A stretch of DNA of 64,000 nucleotides from TK10-74A sp965217625. Lineage in GTDB: Bacteria; Chloroflexota; Dehalococcoidia; Bin125. A program made the position numbers and the translations under genes. Below, piece by piece: positions 8,970 to 18,087 of the stretch. The DNA is taken from the NCBI GenBank assembly GCA_965217625.1, contig OZ244557.1, positions 372,001-436,000 on the forward strand. Reading direction: 5' to 3'. The notes beneath the pieces were generated by a model. The model searched no databases and was not told the origin of the DNA. It was given only the letters and a program-made list of their open reading frames with translations. Every line of letters starts with the position of its first letter. Position 1 is the first letter of the stretch.

Positions 8970-9281
8970 CTATCCGGGTAGTTCAACCCCCACGCCTTCC
9001 CGCCTCGACGTCGCCAGCCCCAACTCATACGACGACTGCAAGCTCAGCCAGAAGATCGCCGGCAGGCCCAGCGCGTCCTCGAGCGCCACCGCCGTCTCCG
9101 CCGTGATGCTGCGGCGCCCCTGCACGATCTCGTTGACCAGCCGCGGCGAGCGGCCCATCGCCTTGGCCAGCGCCACCTGCGTCATCTCGCGCGTTTCCAG
9201 TTCCTCGCGCAGCGTCTCGCCCGGGTGGATCGTCATCCCCACCGTGTAGCCGCGATATGGTCCGTACGTTGTCGTCGTCAT
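8970..9281 (-). CDS. higA: HigA-type XRE antitoxin (copy 2)
   Basis: A 103-aa paralogue of the other antitoxin. Both share YGPYRGY near the N-terminus, the block EMTQVALAKAMGRSPRLVNEI, and RSITAETA-ALEDALG. The C-terminal tails differ (LSLQSSYELGLATSRREGVG). It heads the minus-strand cluster and is divergent from dnaX. It may be a duplicated antitoxin, an anti-addiction copy, or the remainder of a second pair whose toxin is gone. Confidence 0.85.
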   Translation of the reverse strand: MTTTTYGPYRGYTVGMTIHPGETLREELETREMTQVALAKAMGRSPRLVNEIVQGRRSITAETAVALEDALGLPAIFWLSLQSSYELGLATSRREGVGVELPG

Positions 9282-9381
9282 GCGACGAGTCTATCGCGTC
9301 CTTCCACAGCCGTTCGACCTCACCCCCGCCCACCAGATAGACTCCGCTTCCCGGACGAACACCGACGAGGGATCCCTGACC

Positions 9382-11034
9382 GTGGCCGCCAAAGCCCTCT
9401 ACCTCAAGTGGCGCCCCAAGTGCTTCGCCGACGTCGTCGGGCAGGACGTGATCGTCCAGACCCTGCGCAACGCGGTCCGCCAGGACAAGACCGTCCACGC
9501 CTACCTGTTCTCCGGCCCCCGCGGCACCGGCAAGACGACCACCGGCCGCATCCTCGCCAAGGCCATCATCCTGGGGCACGACGACGCCGGCGAGCCGTCG
9601 GCCGATTCGCCCGACGCGGTCGCCGTTGACGAGGGCCGCCACCTCGACCTGATCGAGATCGACGCGGCCTCCAACCGCAAGATCGACGACATCCGCGAAC
9701 TGCGCGAACGCGCCAACTACGTCCCGACCTCGGCCGACGCCAAGGTCTACCTGATCGACGAGGCGCACCAACTCACCTCCGACGCCGAGTCGGCCCTCCT
9801 CAAGACGCTTGAGGAGCCGCCGCCCCACGTCTACTTCATCCTCGCGACCACCGACCCCGGCGCGCTCAAGGAGACCATCCGCAGCCGCTGCCAGCGCTAC
9901 GACTTCCGCCGCGTCGAGGTGAAGGTGCTCGCCGCGCAGCTGCGCAAGATTGCCCAGGCCGAGGGCATCAGCATCGACGACGACGCCCTGCGCCTGCTGG
10001 CGCGCGAGGCGACCGGCTCGGTGCGCGACGCCGTCGGCCTGCTCGACCAGGTGTGGGCCACGCACGGCGACACGATCTCGCGCGACGCCGTGGTCGACGG
10101 CCTGGGCCTGAGCAGCGACGCGCGCGCCCTCGAACTCGCTAAGGCCGCGCTGGCGAAGGACCTCAAGGCCGGCCTCGCCGTGATCGCCGACGCGCAGGAC
10201 GACGCCGTCGACTTCAGCCGCTTCAACAAGCAGGTCGTCGCTCACCTGCGCCACGCCCTGCTGCGTCAGAGCGGCGCCGACGAGTCGCTCGACCTGAGCG
10301 AGCCCGAGGCGGACGGCCTCGCCGGGCTGGCCGCGATCGGCGGCCCGGCCGATACCGCCGCCGCCCTGCGCGCCTTCGGCAGCGCCGACCTCCGCACCGA
10401 CGCCTTCTCCGCGCTGCCCCTTGAGCTCGCGCTCGCCGGCCTCGTCTACGCGCCCGCGCCCGCCGCCGCGGCGGCGGCGCCGCCAGCCCGCAACGGTCGC
10501 CGCGCCGCGCCCGCCCGCGACGGCGGCGGCCAGCGGGCGTCGGGTGGCGGCCGGCCCCGCCCCGACGAGCCCGCGCCCACCTTCCGCACGCCGCCGCCTG
10601 CCCGGACCGCGCCGCCGCCGCCCGGCGCCGCGCCCGCGCCCGCGGCGGGCCGTCCCGCCGCCGCTCGCAAGCCGGCCGCCGCGACCCCGGCCCGCGTCCG
10701 GACCCCCGAGGAGCAGCTGCTCGCGGCGATCATCGCCAAGCTCGACCAGGACCGCGCGACCAAGAAGCACGCCGCCTACCTGCGCAACTCGTGCGAGCTG
10801 CGCCGCGACGGCGACGCCCTCAGCCTCGTCTTCCGCCCCGACTTCCAGAGCATCCACAAGAAGTTCATCGACGACGGCATCGCCGCCGTCAGGGCCGCCG
10901 CCGTGGCTGCCGCCGGCGGTGATGTCACGCTCGCGACCACTGCCGCCGGCGCCGACGCCGCGCCGCCCCGCAGCAAGCTGGCCGCCGCCGCCGAAGCCGA
11001 GGGCCTCAAGCGGGTCCGCGCCCGCCCGGGCTGA
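9382..11034 (+). CDS. dnaX: DNA polymerase III gamma/tau subunit, lacking the usual zinc cysteines
   Basis: Clamp-loader ATPase, 550 aa from the GTG at 9382. That start has GAGGG at 9368-9372 and gives the family N-terminus ALYLKWRPKCFADVVGQ. It has Walker A GPRGTGKTTT (residues 45-54), Walker B LIDEAHQL and sensor/arginine-finger SRCQRYDFRR. The Cys4 zinc module normally between Walker A and LIEIDAASN is absent: the segment reads ILGHDDAGEPSADSPD with no cysteine. A long Ala/Pro/Arg-rich linker at about residues 355-450 precedes the C-terminal tau-like domain. No obvious slippery heptamer for gamma production was seen. It is followed by ybaB and recR, the classic order. Confidence 0.93.
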   Translation: MAAKALYLKWRPKCFADVVGQDVIVQTLRNAVRQDKTVHAYLFSGPRGTGKTTTGRILAKAIILGHDDAGEPSADSPDAVAVDEGRHLDLIEIDAASNRKIDDIRELRERANYVPTSADAKVYLIDEAHQLTSDAESALLKTLEEPPPHVYFILATTDPGALKETIRSRCQRYDFRRVEVKVLAAQLRKIAQAEGISIDDDALRLLAREATGSVRDAVGLLDQVWATHGDTISRDAVVDGLGLSSDARALELAKAALAKDLKAGLAVIADAQDDAVDFSRFNKQVVAHLRHALLRQSGADESLDLSEPEADGLAGLAAIGGPADTAAALRAFGSADLRTDAFSALPLELALAGLVYAPAPAAAAAAPPARNGRRAAPARDGGGQRASGGGRPRPDEPAPTFRTPPPARTAPPPPGAAPAPAAGRPAAARKPAAATPARVRTPEEQLLAAIIAKLDQDRATKKHAAYLRNSCELRRDGDALSLVFRPDFQSIHKKFIDDGIAAVRAAAVAAAGGDVTLATTAAGADAAPPRSKLAAAAEAEGLKRVRARPG

Positions 11035-11158
11035 TCGGCGCGGTACCCTGTGCGGGAGGTCGCCGGCCGGGCCCGGACGACCCCACCGGCCGACTACAGA
11101 CGAGAGGAGCGCCGCGCGACCCCCGCCGCCCCGCGGCGTCGCGCGCACCCGGAGAGCC

Positions 11159-11539
11159 ATGGCCAAACGCGGCGGAATGTTCCGGCAGCCCAAGAAGGCC
11201 CGCGGCCACGGCGTCGCCGCCGGCGGCGGGGGCGTGAACCCGAACATGCTCAGGCAGGCCCAGGCCCTGCAGGCGCAGTTCCAGGAGGCCCAGGAGGAAC
11301 TCAAGCAGGCCACCGTCAGCGCCAGCGCCGGCGGCGGCGTGATCAGCGTCGAGATGGGCGGCGACCGCAAGCTGACGAAGGTCTCCATCGACCCGGACGC
11401 GCTCGACCCGGAGGACCACGAACTCGTCGAGGACCTCTTCATGGCCGCCGTCAACGAGGCCACCGACAAGCTCGAGGCGCTGCAGCAGGAACGGCTCGGC
11501 GGCCTGACCGGCGGCCTCGGCCTGCCCGGGCTCGGCTGA
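11159..11539 (+). CDS. ybaB: YbaB/EbfC family nucleoid-associated protein
   Basis: A 126-aa DNA-binding protein. ATG at 11159 is preceded by GGAGAG. The family core runs from NMLRQAQALQAQFQEAQEEL through the beta hairpin GGGVISVEMGGDRKLTKVSI to the C-terminal helix. A basic N-terminal extension (about 25 residues, KRGGMFRQPKKARG) and a Gly/Leu-rich tail (GGLTGGLGLPGLG) flank it. Its place between dnaX and recR is the conserved bacterial arrangement. Confidence 0.93.
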   Translation: MAKRGGMFRQPKKARGHGVAAGGGGVNPNMLRQAQALQAQFQEAQEELKQATVSASAGGGVISVEMGGDRKLTKVSIDPDALDPEDHELVEDLFMAAVNEATDKLEALQQERLGGLTGGLGLPGLG

Positions 11540-11581
11540 TCGGGCTCTGCTGATTCGGCTCGGCGGATTCGGAGGTGCGGC

Positions 11582-12274
11582 ATGGACGAAGGCTCGGCCC
11601 GGCCCCGCGGCGGCGTCACCGCCGCCCCGCTGGCGCGGCTGATCGACGCCTTCCACCGCCTGCCCGGCATCGGTCCCAAGTCGGCCCAGCGCCTCGCCTA
11701 CCACGTCCTGCGCGCCCCCGAGGCTGAGGCCCACGACCTCGCCGAGGCCCTGCTCGACATAAAGCAGCGCATCCACCTCTGCGCCGTCTGCCAGAACCTG
11801 ACCGAGAGCGACCCCTGCGGCCTCTGCGACGACCCCAGCCGCGACGCCACCCGCGTCTGCGTCGTCGAGGAGCCGCTCGACGTGCTGGCGGTCGAGCGGG
11901 CCGGCGCCTTCCGCGGCCGCTACCACGTCTTGCACGGCCACCTCAGCCCGATGGACGGCGTCGGCCCCGAGCAGCTCAAGGTGCAGCAGCTGCTCGCCCG
12001 GCTCGGCGCCCCCGGCCCCGGCACTGGCCCCGATACGGGCTCCGGCCAGATCGACGAGGTGATCCTCGCCACCAACTCCAACCTCGAGGGCGAAGCCACT
12101 GCTGCCTACCTCGCCCGCCTGATCGGCCCGCTCGGCGTCCGCGTGACGCGCATCGCCCACGGCCTGCCGATGGGCTCCGACGTCGAATACGCCGACGAGC
12201 GCACCCTGCATCAGGCCCTCGAGCACCGCGTCTCGATGGCCGATCCCGGCTCTGCGGCTGCGCCCGGCCCCTAG
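11582..12274 (+). CDS. recR: Recombination mediator RecR
   Basis: Ring-forming partner of RecO/RecF that loads RecA at gaps. The 230-aa protein has the HhH start LIDAFHRLPGIGPKSAQRLA, the zinc finger CAVCQNLTESDPCGLC, and a Toprim domain with VVEEPLDVLAVE and the C-terminal LARLIGPLGVRVTRIAHGLP. GGAGG precedes the ATG by 7 nt. The loop GAPGPGTGPDTGSGQ within the Toprim domain is longer than usual. Confidence 0.96.
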   Translation: MDEGSARPRGGVTAAPLARLIDAFHRLPGIGPKSAQRLAYHVLRAPEAEAHDLAEALLDIKQRIHLCAVCQNLTESDPCGLCDDPSRDATRVCVVEEPLDVLAVERAGAFRGRYHVLHGHLSPMDGVGPEQLKVQQLLARLGAPGPGTGPDTGSGQIDEVILATNSNLEGEATAAYLARLIGPLGVRVTRIAHGLPMGSDVEYADERTLHQALEHRVSMADPGSAAAPGP

Positions 12275-12342
12275 ACTCAACCGATGCTCGGCCTGTCCTG
12301 GGTGATGGTGGGGAAGCGGCGGCAGTAACGGGAACTGATCAG

Positions 12343-12609
12343 CTAGACGCCCCCTGCGGACCACGGGGCCATCTGTTCCAGCTCCACGTAGATCAGATCA
12401 CGCGGGATCCCTGCGTAGTCGACGAGATGTTCCACGATCAGTGGGACCGGGACGCCAACCTCGTCGTTCATGGCCAAGGTGTATAACGCGCGATCTGCGG
12501 GGACTCGCTCGTTCTCGAAGATCAGACCACCGGCATCCTGCGAACGGGTGACGTAGCCCAGGCGCGTGAGCAACTCGCTTGCTTCGTCTGGGCTGATCCA
12601 TTCAGGCAT
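12343..12609 (-). CDS. Hypothetical small protein
   Basis: About 88 aa from the ATG at 12609 (MPEWISPDEASELL). An upstream in-frame ATG at 12654 would overlap the preceding gene by 20 nt, and neither start has a good ribosome site. The sequence LLTRLGYVTRSQDAGGLIFEN with mixed helix/strand suggests a small alpha/beta protein. I do not recognise the family. It lies directly downstream of the HicB-like gene on the same strand and is probably its partner. Confidence 0.45.
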   Translation of the reverse strand: MPEWISPDEASELLTRLGYVTRSQDAGGLIFENERVPADRALYTLAMNDEVGVPVPLIVEHLVDYAGIPRDLIYVELEQMAPWSAGGV

Positions 12610-12634
12610 GCGCCGTGACCAAGTGCGTGTCTGC

Positions 12635-12898
12635 CTACGATCCCTGCATCCCATTGACGGGAGGGATCACACCATGCGCCCTCAGGTATGCGGCGAGATC
12701 CCGTTCCGGATCCTGCCGGACGTAGTCCAAGAGCGTGTTGATAGCTGCATGACCCCGCGCCTCGGCGTACTCTTCGTCGCCCTTCCCGGTGACCAGGATT
12801 GGGAAGTCGGTGTTCACCGCGAAGAACTCCCCGTTCTGCTCGACGTCATCGTCTGCGCGGTAGGTCTCGAACCTGACCCTGAACTTGACCGGAGTCAT
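12635..12898 (-). CDS. HicB-like small protein, possible antitoxin
   Basis: 87 aa from the ATG at 12898, chosen because AGAAGG lies just upstream. An alternative start is at 12919. The strand pattern FRVRFETYRADDDVEQNGEFFAV, then ILVTGKGDEEYAEARGHAAINTLLDYV, resembles the partial RNase-H fold of HicB-type antitoxins, but no HicA is recognisable next to it. It is followed on the same strand by an unrecognised small gene that could be the partner. Confidence 0.45.
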   Translation of the reverse strand: MTPVKFRVRFETYRADDDVEQNGEFFAVNTDFPILVTGKGDEEYAEARGHAAINTLLDYVRQDPERDLAAYLRAHGVIPPVNGMQGS

Positions 12899-12970
12899 GT
12901 CATCCTGTGCCTTCTGCATGGCGCGCGATCGTATGCTTTCAGCCTACCGTTGTCCGCCGCCAACGTGGAA

Positions 12971-12988
12971 GCCGGGCGATCACCCGGC
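12971..12988 (-). terminator. Hairpin at the end of a small minus-strand frame
   Basis: Perfect 6-bp inverted repeat GCCGGG/CCCGGC with a 6-nt loop, overlapping the stop of the 57-aa frame. It could be a weak terminator. No clear T run follows. Confidence 0.3.
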
Positions 12989-13153
12989 CTCCCGCCCATG
13001 CGGTGTCGGCGCGCGCGGCGCGATCGCAGAGGAAGGCGAATCGGCAGTCCACGTCGGCTTCTCCTTCAGCAGTGGCATCGCTATCTCCGCGACCACGACG
13101 GTGCGAGATGGCTCGGAGTGAATCTCCAGCACTTTGAACGTTCCGCTAGGCAT
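12980..13153 (-). CDS. Possible 57-aa small protein
   Basis: An open frame starts MPSGTFKVLEIHSEPSRTVV with AAGGGG 8 nt upstream of its ATG, and runs 57 codons to a stop inside a hairpin. The first 30 residues look like ordinary protein strands and the rest is low in order. I recognise no family. It could be a remnant of a longer gene. It fills most of the gap before recO. Confidence 0.3.
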   Translation of the reverse strand: MPSGTFKVLEIHSEPSRTVVVAEIAMPLLKEKPTWTADSPSSAIAPRAPTPHGREAG

Positions 13154-13224
13154 CGTGGGTCCCCTTCCAGTTGCTTGCTCTGGAGTGAGTCTACTCCTCC
13201 GCGCCCGACGGCTACACTCGACGC

Positions 13225-14052
13225 ATGGCCCAGCCCCATGTCTATCGCACCGAGGCCGTCGTCCTGCGCCAGCGCCCCCTCGTCGACGCCGACAAGGTCT
13301 GCGTCCTCTTCACGCCCCAGCACGGCCGCATCGAGGCCGTCGCCAAGGGCGTCCGGCGATCGCGCAGCCGCCTCGCCGGACACGTCGAGCCGCTCACGCA
13401 GGGCCGCTTCCTGATCGCCAAGACCCGCTCGCTCGACATCATCACGCAGGCCGAGACCAGCGACGCCTTCCCCGCCCTGCACGCCGACCTCGACCGCCTG
13501 GGCCTTGCCCTCTGCGCCGCCGAACTCGTCGACCGCTTCACCGACGCCGCGGCCGGCGACGGCGCGCTCTACCGCCTCCTGCTCGACACCCTGGGCCGGA
13601 TCGAGACCGCCGCCAACCCCGCCATCGCCCTGCGCTGGTTCGAGATGCGCCTGCTCGACGACCAGGGCTACCGGCCCCAGCTGCGGCGCTGCGTCCGCTG
13701 CGACGCCGCCCTCCAGCCCGAGGGCAACGCCTTCGCCGCCGCCGCCGGTGGCGTCGTCTGCCCCGCCTGTCGCGCCGGGACGGCCGACCCGCCCATTTCC
13801 CGCCGCGCCTTCAAGTTGTTAAGATCGCTCCAGACGGCGCCGTATGAGCAGTCGGCCCAGGTTCGGGTCGACGCGGCGCTGGGTCGCGAGATAGAGTGGC
13901 GCATCCGGGCTGCGCTCGAGTTCGCCCTCGATCAGGAGGTGCGGGCCGCGCGGTTCGTGGAGTTGCTGCGATCGACAGCGCCGGGCGGACCGGCGGAACC
14001 AGAGCGAGTCAGCGTCGCCCCAGGCGGGCGGACGGCACAGGGAGAAGACTGA
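13225..14052 (+). CDS. recO: DNA repair protein RecO
   Basis: RecFOR pathway protein that binds ssDNA and RecR. 275 aa with the OB-fold start YRTEAVVLRQRPLVDADKVC, then LFTPQHGRIEAVAKGVRR, a helical middle, and the zinc-type pairs CVRC...CPAC at about residues 153-185. It ends one base before the next gene, with which it is probably co-transcribed. Confidence 0.94.
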   Translation: MAQPHVYRTEAVVLRQRPLVDADKVCVLFTPQHGRIEAVAKGVRRSRSRLAGHVEPLTQGRFLIAKTRSLDIITQAETSDAFPALHADLDRLGLALCAAELVDRFTDAAAGDGALYRLLLDTLGRIETAANPAIALRWFEMRLLDDQGYRPQLRRCVRCDAALQPEGNAFAAAAGGVVCPACRAGTADPPISRRAFKLLRSLQTAPYEQSAQVRVDAALGREIEWRIRAALEFALDQEVRAARFVELLRSTAPGGPAEPERVSVAPGGRTAQGED

Positions 14053-14053
14053 T

Positions 14054-14491
14054 ATGCCCTTGTATGAATACCTCTGCGAGGAGTGCGACGGGATCTTCGA
14101 GGCCGTCCGCCCCATGAAGCAGGCCGACGAGCCCGAGCCCTGCCCCGTCTGCGACACCGAGGGCCAGCGCCTCATGCCCTCGACCTTCCAGGCCTTCATC
14201 GTGCGCGGCGGCTACCCGCGCCGCATCCCCGACCGCGGCAACTTCTGGCACCTCGGCAAGGAGGTCAGCTACCTGCCCAAGAAGGCCAGGCCCGGCGAGC
14301 ACCCCCAGTTGCCCTCCGAACGCCGCAAGGACCCGATGGGCACGCAGGACTTCACCGAACTCGTCGAGAAGAAGGTCGACGAGCGGCGCGTCAAGCGGGA
14401 GGAGCGCAAGGCCGCCCACGCCCGCAAGATGGAGGCGCGCAACAAGAAGAAGATCCGCAAGATCCCCAAGGGCCGCTTCGACGGCGCCTGA
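14054..14491 (+). CDS. FmdB family zinc ribbon protein with long basic tail
   Basis: N-terminal FmdB/CxxC_CxxC regulatory-type ribbon: MPLYEYLCEECDGIFE followed by CPVC around residue 34. The 145-aa protein is longer than the usual 70-110 aa. It has a charged C-terminal extension, ERRVKREERKAAHARKMEA, probably a coiled coil or nucleic-acid-binding helix. It follows recO by one base. Function is unknown. Confidence 0.85.
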   Translation: MPLYEYLCEECDGIFEAVRPMKQADEPEPCPVCDTEGQRLMPSTFQAFIVRGGYPRRIPDRGNFWHLGKEVSYLPKKARPGEHPQLPSERRKDPMGTQDFTELVEKKVDERRVKREERKAAHARKMEARNKKKIRKIPKGRFDGA

Positions 14492-14555
14492 TCGCGCCCG
14501 CCCCCGCGCCCCCCGGCCGGTCACGCCCCACGCCGGTCACACGACGAGAGCCCCC

Positions 14556-15590
14556 ATGCCGCCAGCGCACGCCAGCGCGATCCCCCCCGACGCCTACGCC
14601 AGCCTCCGCGACCAGCTACAGGCCGTCGGCTGCTTCGACGCCCAGCCCGGCTACTACGTGCGCAAGACCGCCATGACGGCCGCCGGCCTCGCCGGTGTGC
14701 TGGCCGTCGCCCTCCTCGCCGACGGCGTCGTCCTCGTCCTCGCCGCCGCCCTCGCGCTCGGCGTGCTCTCCACCCAATTCGGCCTGCTCGCCCACGACGT
14801 CGCGCACAAGCAGGTCTTCCGATCGCGCCGCAACATCGCCGCCGCCTCACTGGTTGTCGGCAACGTCCTGATCGGCATGAGCTACACGTGGTGGCGCGAG
14901 AAGCACGACCGCCACCACGCCACCCCCAACCACGTCACCCGCGACCCCGACTGCGACATCAGCGTGCTCGTCCTCGCCCCCGGCCAGCGCGGCAGCCGCT
15001 CCCGCTTCGTCCGCGCCATCGTCCCCTGGCAGCGCATCTACTTCTGGTTCCTCCTGCCGCTGCAGTCCACCGGCGCCCGCGTCCACAGCGCCCACCGGGT
15101 CACCAAGATTCGCGGCCCGCTGGCCTGGTTCGAGGCCGCCGGCCTGCTGGGCCACCTCGTCATCTACGGCTGCCTGATCGCCTTCATCGGCCCCTGGTGG
15201 CTCGCCCTCGCCTTCGTCCTCATCCATCAGGGCGCCTTCGGCCTCTACAACTCCCTCGTCTTCGCCCCCAACCACAAGGGCATGGACACCATCACCGACG
15301 ACACCCGCCGCGGCTTCCTGCTCGAGCAGATCCTCACCGCCCGCAACGTCAAGGGCTCGCCCCTCACCGACTTCGTCTACGGCGGCCTCAACTACCAGAT
15401 CGAGCACCACCTGTTCACCAACATGCCGCGCAACCGCCTCAGCCGCGCCCAGCCCATCGTCCGCGCCTTCTGCGCCGAGCACCGCATCGCCTACACCGAA
15501 GACGGCTTCCTCGGCGCCTCCCGCTCCGTCTTCCGCTTCCTCGCCCGCGTCCCGGCGTCGGAGGGTCCGGCCCCGGCCGTCGTGGCGTAG
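14556..15590 (+). CDS. Membrane fatty acid desaturase
   Basis: Diiron membrane desaturase, 344 aa. Three histidine boxes are present: HDVAHKQ (about residue 79), HDRHH (about 111), and QIEHH near residue 278, the last typical of acyl-lipid/front-end desaturases. Hydrophobic hairpins lie at about 40-75 and 185-225. There is no fused cytochrome b5 domain, so electrons must come from another donor. Bond position cannot be told from sequence. Confidence 0.9.
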   Translation: MPPAHASAIPPDAYASLRDQLQAVGCFDAQPGYYVRKTAMTAAGLAGVLAVALLADGVVLVLAAALALGVLSTQFGLLAHDVAHKQVFRSRRNIAAASLVVGNVLIGMSYTWWREKHDRHHATPNHVTRDPDCDISVLVLAPGQRGSRSRFVRAIVPWQRIYFWFLLPLQSTGARVHSAHRVTKIRGPLAWFEAAGLLGHLVIYGCLIAFIGPWWLALAFVLIHQGAFGLYNSLVFAPNHKGMDTITDDTRRGFLLEQILTARNVKGSPLTDFVYGGLNYQIEHHLFTNMPRNRLSRAQPIVRAFCAEHRIAYTEDGFLGASRSVFRFLARVPASEGPAPAVVA

Positions 15591-15717
15591 GGTGGCCATC
15601 CCCGGCGGTTCCGCAGCAGGCAGCGAGTGTTGCGCCATCCGAAGCATGGGGGACGACGCGCCGAACCCACTGATTGGTTCACCGAGTCATCCTTGTGACC
15701 AGGATCGAGCGACTGGC

Positions 15718-17246
15718 CTACTCAAGCTCGTTGGTGACACCCAGTCCGGCGAGGAGGGCTCGGACCGCGTCATCACGTTGAGTGGCTGGGTCAGTAAAGC
15801 GCGCAAAGCGGGCCAGATCAGCAACGTGATTCTTCGTGTAGTCCGCGACGCGCGCTTTGTGACCTCCGAACTCGAGCGGCGTATCCGTGGCGCCGAGCTC
15901 AAGTGCCCGGACAACGAAGAAGCTCAGGACGCAGATCTCAGGGTGTATGGCCCCGCGGCGGCCCCCAGGCGCCCGATCCATCTGCCACGCGTCCCACGAG
16001 AAGTCTGATCGAGACGTGAGACTCAGTGCAGTTCCTAGGTCCCTCGCTAGTTGCTGGATGCTAGTGAAACGCGTCCGAAACGAGTCCAGATAGGACTGCT
16101 CATCGGCTAGGTCGCCGGTCCGAGCCAGCTCGATCACGCGGCCGCCAATCCCCATCTGGAGGAACCGGGCGTCTCGCTGCAGTTCTTCAACGAGCGCAGC
16201 GTTTCGGCCAGCATGTCCCCCAAGCACGAACGTCGCATAATCGAGATGCTTTTTGAGGCCAACGAGGAAGTCATCGATGTGTCCGGACCCTTGCTGGCGT
16301 ATAAGACTGTCGAAGTAAGCCTCGAATTGCTGGAAGGTCCGAAGCAAGAGCCTCTCACAGTCTTCTGCCTCATCCGCTTCGGTTCCTACACACTGAGCCA
16401 AGGTGGTGATTGGTATTCCGAGGTTGATCCAGGCGCGCGGAAGGATCACGTCGTGGTCTTTCGCAGGGGCAACTTCGAGAGCTGCACGCACCGAGTCACG
16501 CATCCCATCCAGACCTGCCTCGTAGATATCGCCAGCGCGCCATTCGGCCCCGCGCGCTAGCAGCCAATGGTCGAAGCGGGCGAACTCGTAACTGTAGTCA
16601 GTCCAGCCCAGACGGTAGACCTCGCGACGGAGGCCTGGAAGCTGCTTCCGAATCTCCTGTATAGGTGGGAACGCTCCCTCAATTCCGAGACGAGCGTGCT
16701 GCATAGGAAGCTCAGCCACCGCCGTCTCGATCAGTTCACGCACTGTGTCGAACGCGTCCTGGTACGCACTGAATCCCCGATTGCGAGCGGCCGCTCCGGC
16801 ACTCTCGATCGTCTGCCTGATCAACCGATTTGCTTCGTCTTCCTCAGGCGATGACCTCGCGAAGGCGACAAGCTGCTCGATTGGATGGTCACTCATCTGA
16901 GCCAGTCTCCGAGCGTGCGCTCTCACCGCCAGTACTATCTGTCTACTGGCGAGTCTTCGCTGGACATCGCGCCATCGGCTGGGACCGAGCAGCCGGACTG
17001 CTCGCCAGAAGCTCGCCCCAGCGGTTGCGACGTTCACTGCGAACGCGAATGCAGCTACGAGAAGCAGGTTTCTGGTGCCGCTCATTGCTGGCAGCGGTGA
17101 TTCAGAAGGTCGTTCCTGAAGGAAAAGCAACGCGCTCGCAGTTAGCAGCAGGGCTCCCAGAGAAACCACGAAGAACTCACTGATCCAGGACTCCTTCAGG
17201 ACCTCCCGGAATAGTGCTTCGTCCTCGCCGACTCGGTTGTGCATTA
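15718..17246 (-). pseudogene. Membrane protein gene, 3' part, split by an IS element
   Basis: Encodes 508 codons from MHNRVGEDEALFREVLKESW: two membrane helices (about 25-45 and 60-80) and then a large soluble C-terminal domain rich in helices and acidic residues. Rejoining across the IS at one TA gives ...FFMQL + MHNRV... in frame, an intact protein of 583 aa. So this is the distal part of one gene whose first 74 codons lie at 18088-18312. I do not recognise the family. The 3' part could still be translated from the internal ATG at 17244. Confidence 0.8.
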
Positions 17247-17263
17247 GGGCCTGTTTACATAGG
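17247..17263 (+). repeat. Left terminal inverted repeat of the IS
   Basis: 17 bp, perfect complement of 18071-18087. Confidence 0.95.
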
Positions 17264-17315
17264 GCGGGGTTTCCGGCAGAGTGGTGCTGGTTGTGGTGGC
17301 GGGCGAGGATCAGCG

Positions 17316-18079
17316 ATGGAACTGACGGACGCCCAATACGAACGGATTGCGCCCTACCTGCCGCAGCCGAGCGGCCACACCAAGCTGCCGCACCGCCAGG
17401 TGCTCAACGCGCTGCTCTACGTGGCCGAGCAGGGGTGTAAATGGCGGGCCTTGCCCGAATCCTTCGGGCCGTGGCACACCGTCTACCAGCGGCTCAATCG
17501 GTGGGCCAAGCGGGGCGTGCTGGAGCGGGTCTTCGGAGAGTTGCAGCGCGACCAGATGGCGGGACGCCATCTGGAAGTGCTGTCGCTGGACAGCACGATC
17601 ATCAAGCTCCACCCGGACGCCAGTGGGGCGCGGAAAAAAGGGGGCGCCAAGCGATCGGGCGCTCGCGCGGGGGCTTGACCACCAAGCTCCACGCGCTGGT
17701 CCTCAACGATCGCACCCCGCTGGGGCTGGCGCTCTCGCCCGGGCAGGCCGGGGACGCGCCCTGGGGGCGGGCGTTGCTGCGGGACCTGGGCGCGCCGCCC
17801 GGCCGGCCCGCCCTCCTGATGGATCGCGCCTACGAAGGCGACGAGACGCGCGCCCTGGCGCAAGACCTCGGCTACCGGCCGGTCGTGCCGCCCCACCCCG
17901 CGCGCGCCCACCCGTGGGACTACGACCGGACCCTCTACCGCCAGCGCAACGAGGTGGAGCGCTTCTTCCGCCGCCTCAAACGCTTCCGGCGCATCGCCAC
18001 CCGCTACGACAAACTGGACGTCGTCTTCCTCGCCTTCATCCACCTCGCCGTCATCTACGATGCCCTGCAACCTATGTAA
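17316..18079 (+). CDS. IS5-family transposase made by a -1 frameshift
   Basis: OrfA begins at 17316 (MELTDAQYERIAPYLP) and runs to 17678. OrfB is in the -1 frame to 18079. The frames join at six A's followed by G's (17634-17640). A -1 slip there gives ARKKRGRQAIGRSRGGLTTK, the normal IS5 reading across this junction, for a total of about 254 aa. DDE residues are visible: LSLDSTIIK (first D), LLMDRAYEGD (second D), RNEVERFFRRLKRF (E). The stop lies within the right inverted repeat. A simple inactivating indel is the alternative, but the slippery run argues for programmed frameshifting. Confidence 0.88.
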
Positions 18080-18087
18080 ACAGGCCC
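18071..18087 (-). repeat. Right terminal inverted repeat of the IS
   Basis: 17 bp, perfect complement of the left end; contains the transposase stop codon. Confidence 0.95.

Larger units (their letters stand above)
17247..18087 (+). mobile_element. IS5-family insertion sequence, 841 bp, intact
   Basis: Perfect 17-bp terminal inverted repeats (GGGCCTGTTTACATAGG and its complement) flanked by a TA duplication at 17245-17246 and 18088-18089. It carries one transposase in two overlapping frames. Size, ends, a short TA/TNA-type duplication and a frameshifted DDE transposase fit the IS427-like subgroup of IS5. It sits inside a minus-strand membrane protein gene. Confidence 0.93.

Noticed and set aside
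10700..11034. Programmed frameshift in dnaX to make gamma
   Set aside because: No A-rich slippery heptamer or following hairpin was visible in this GC-rich coding region.
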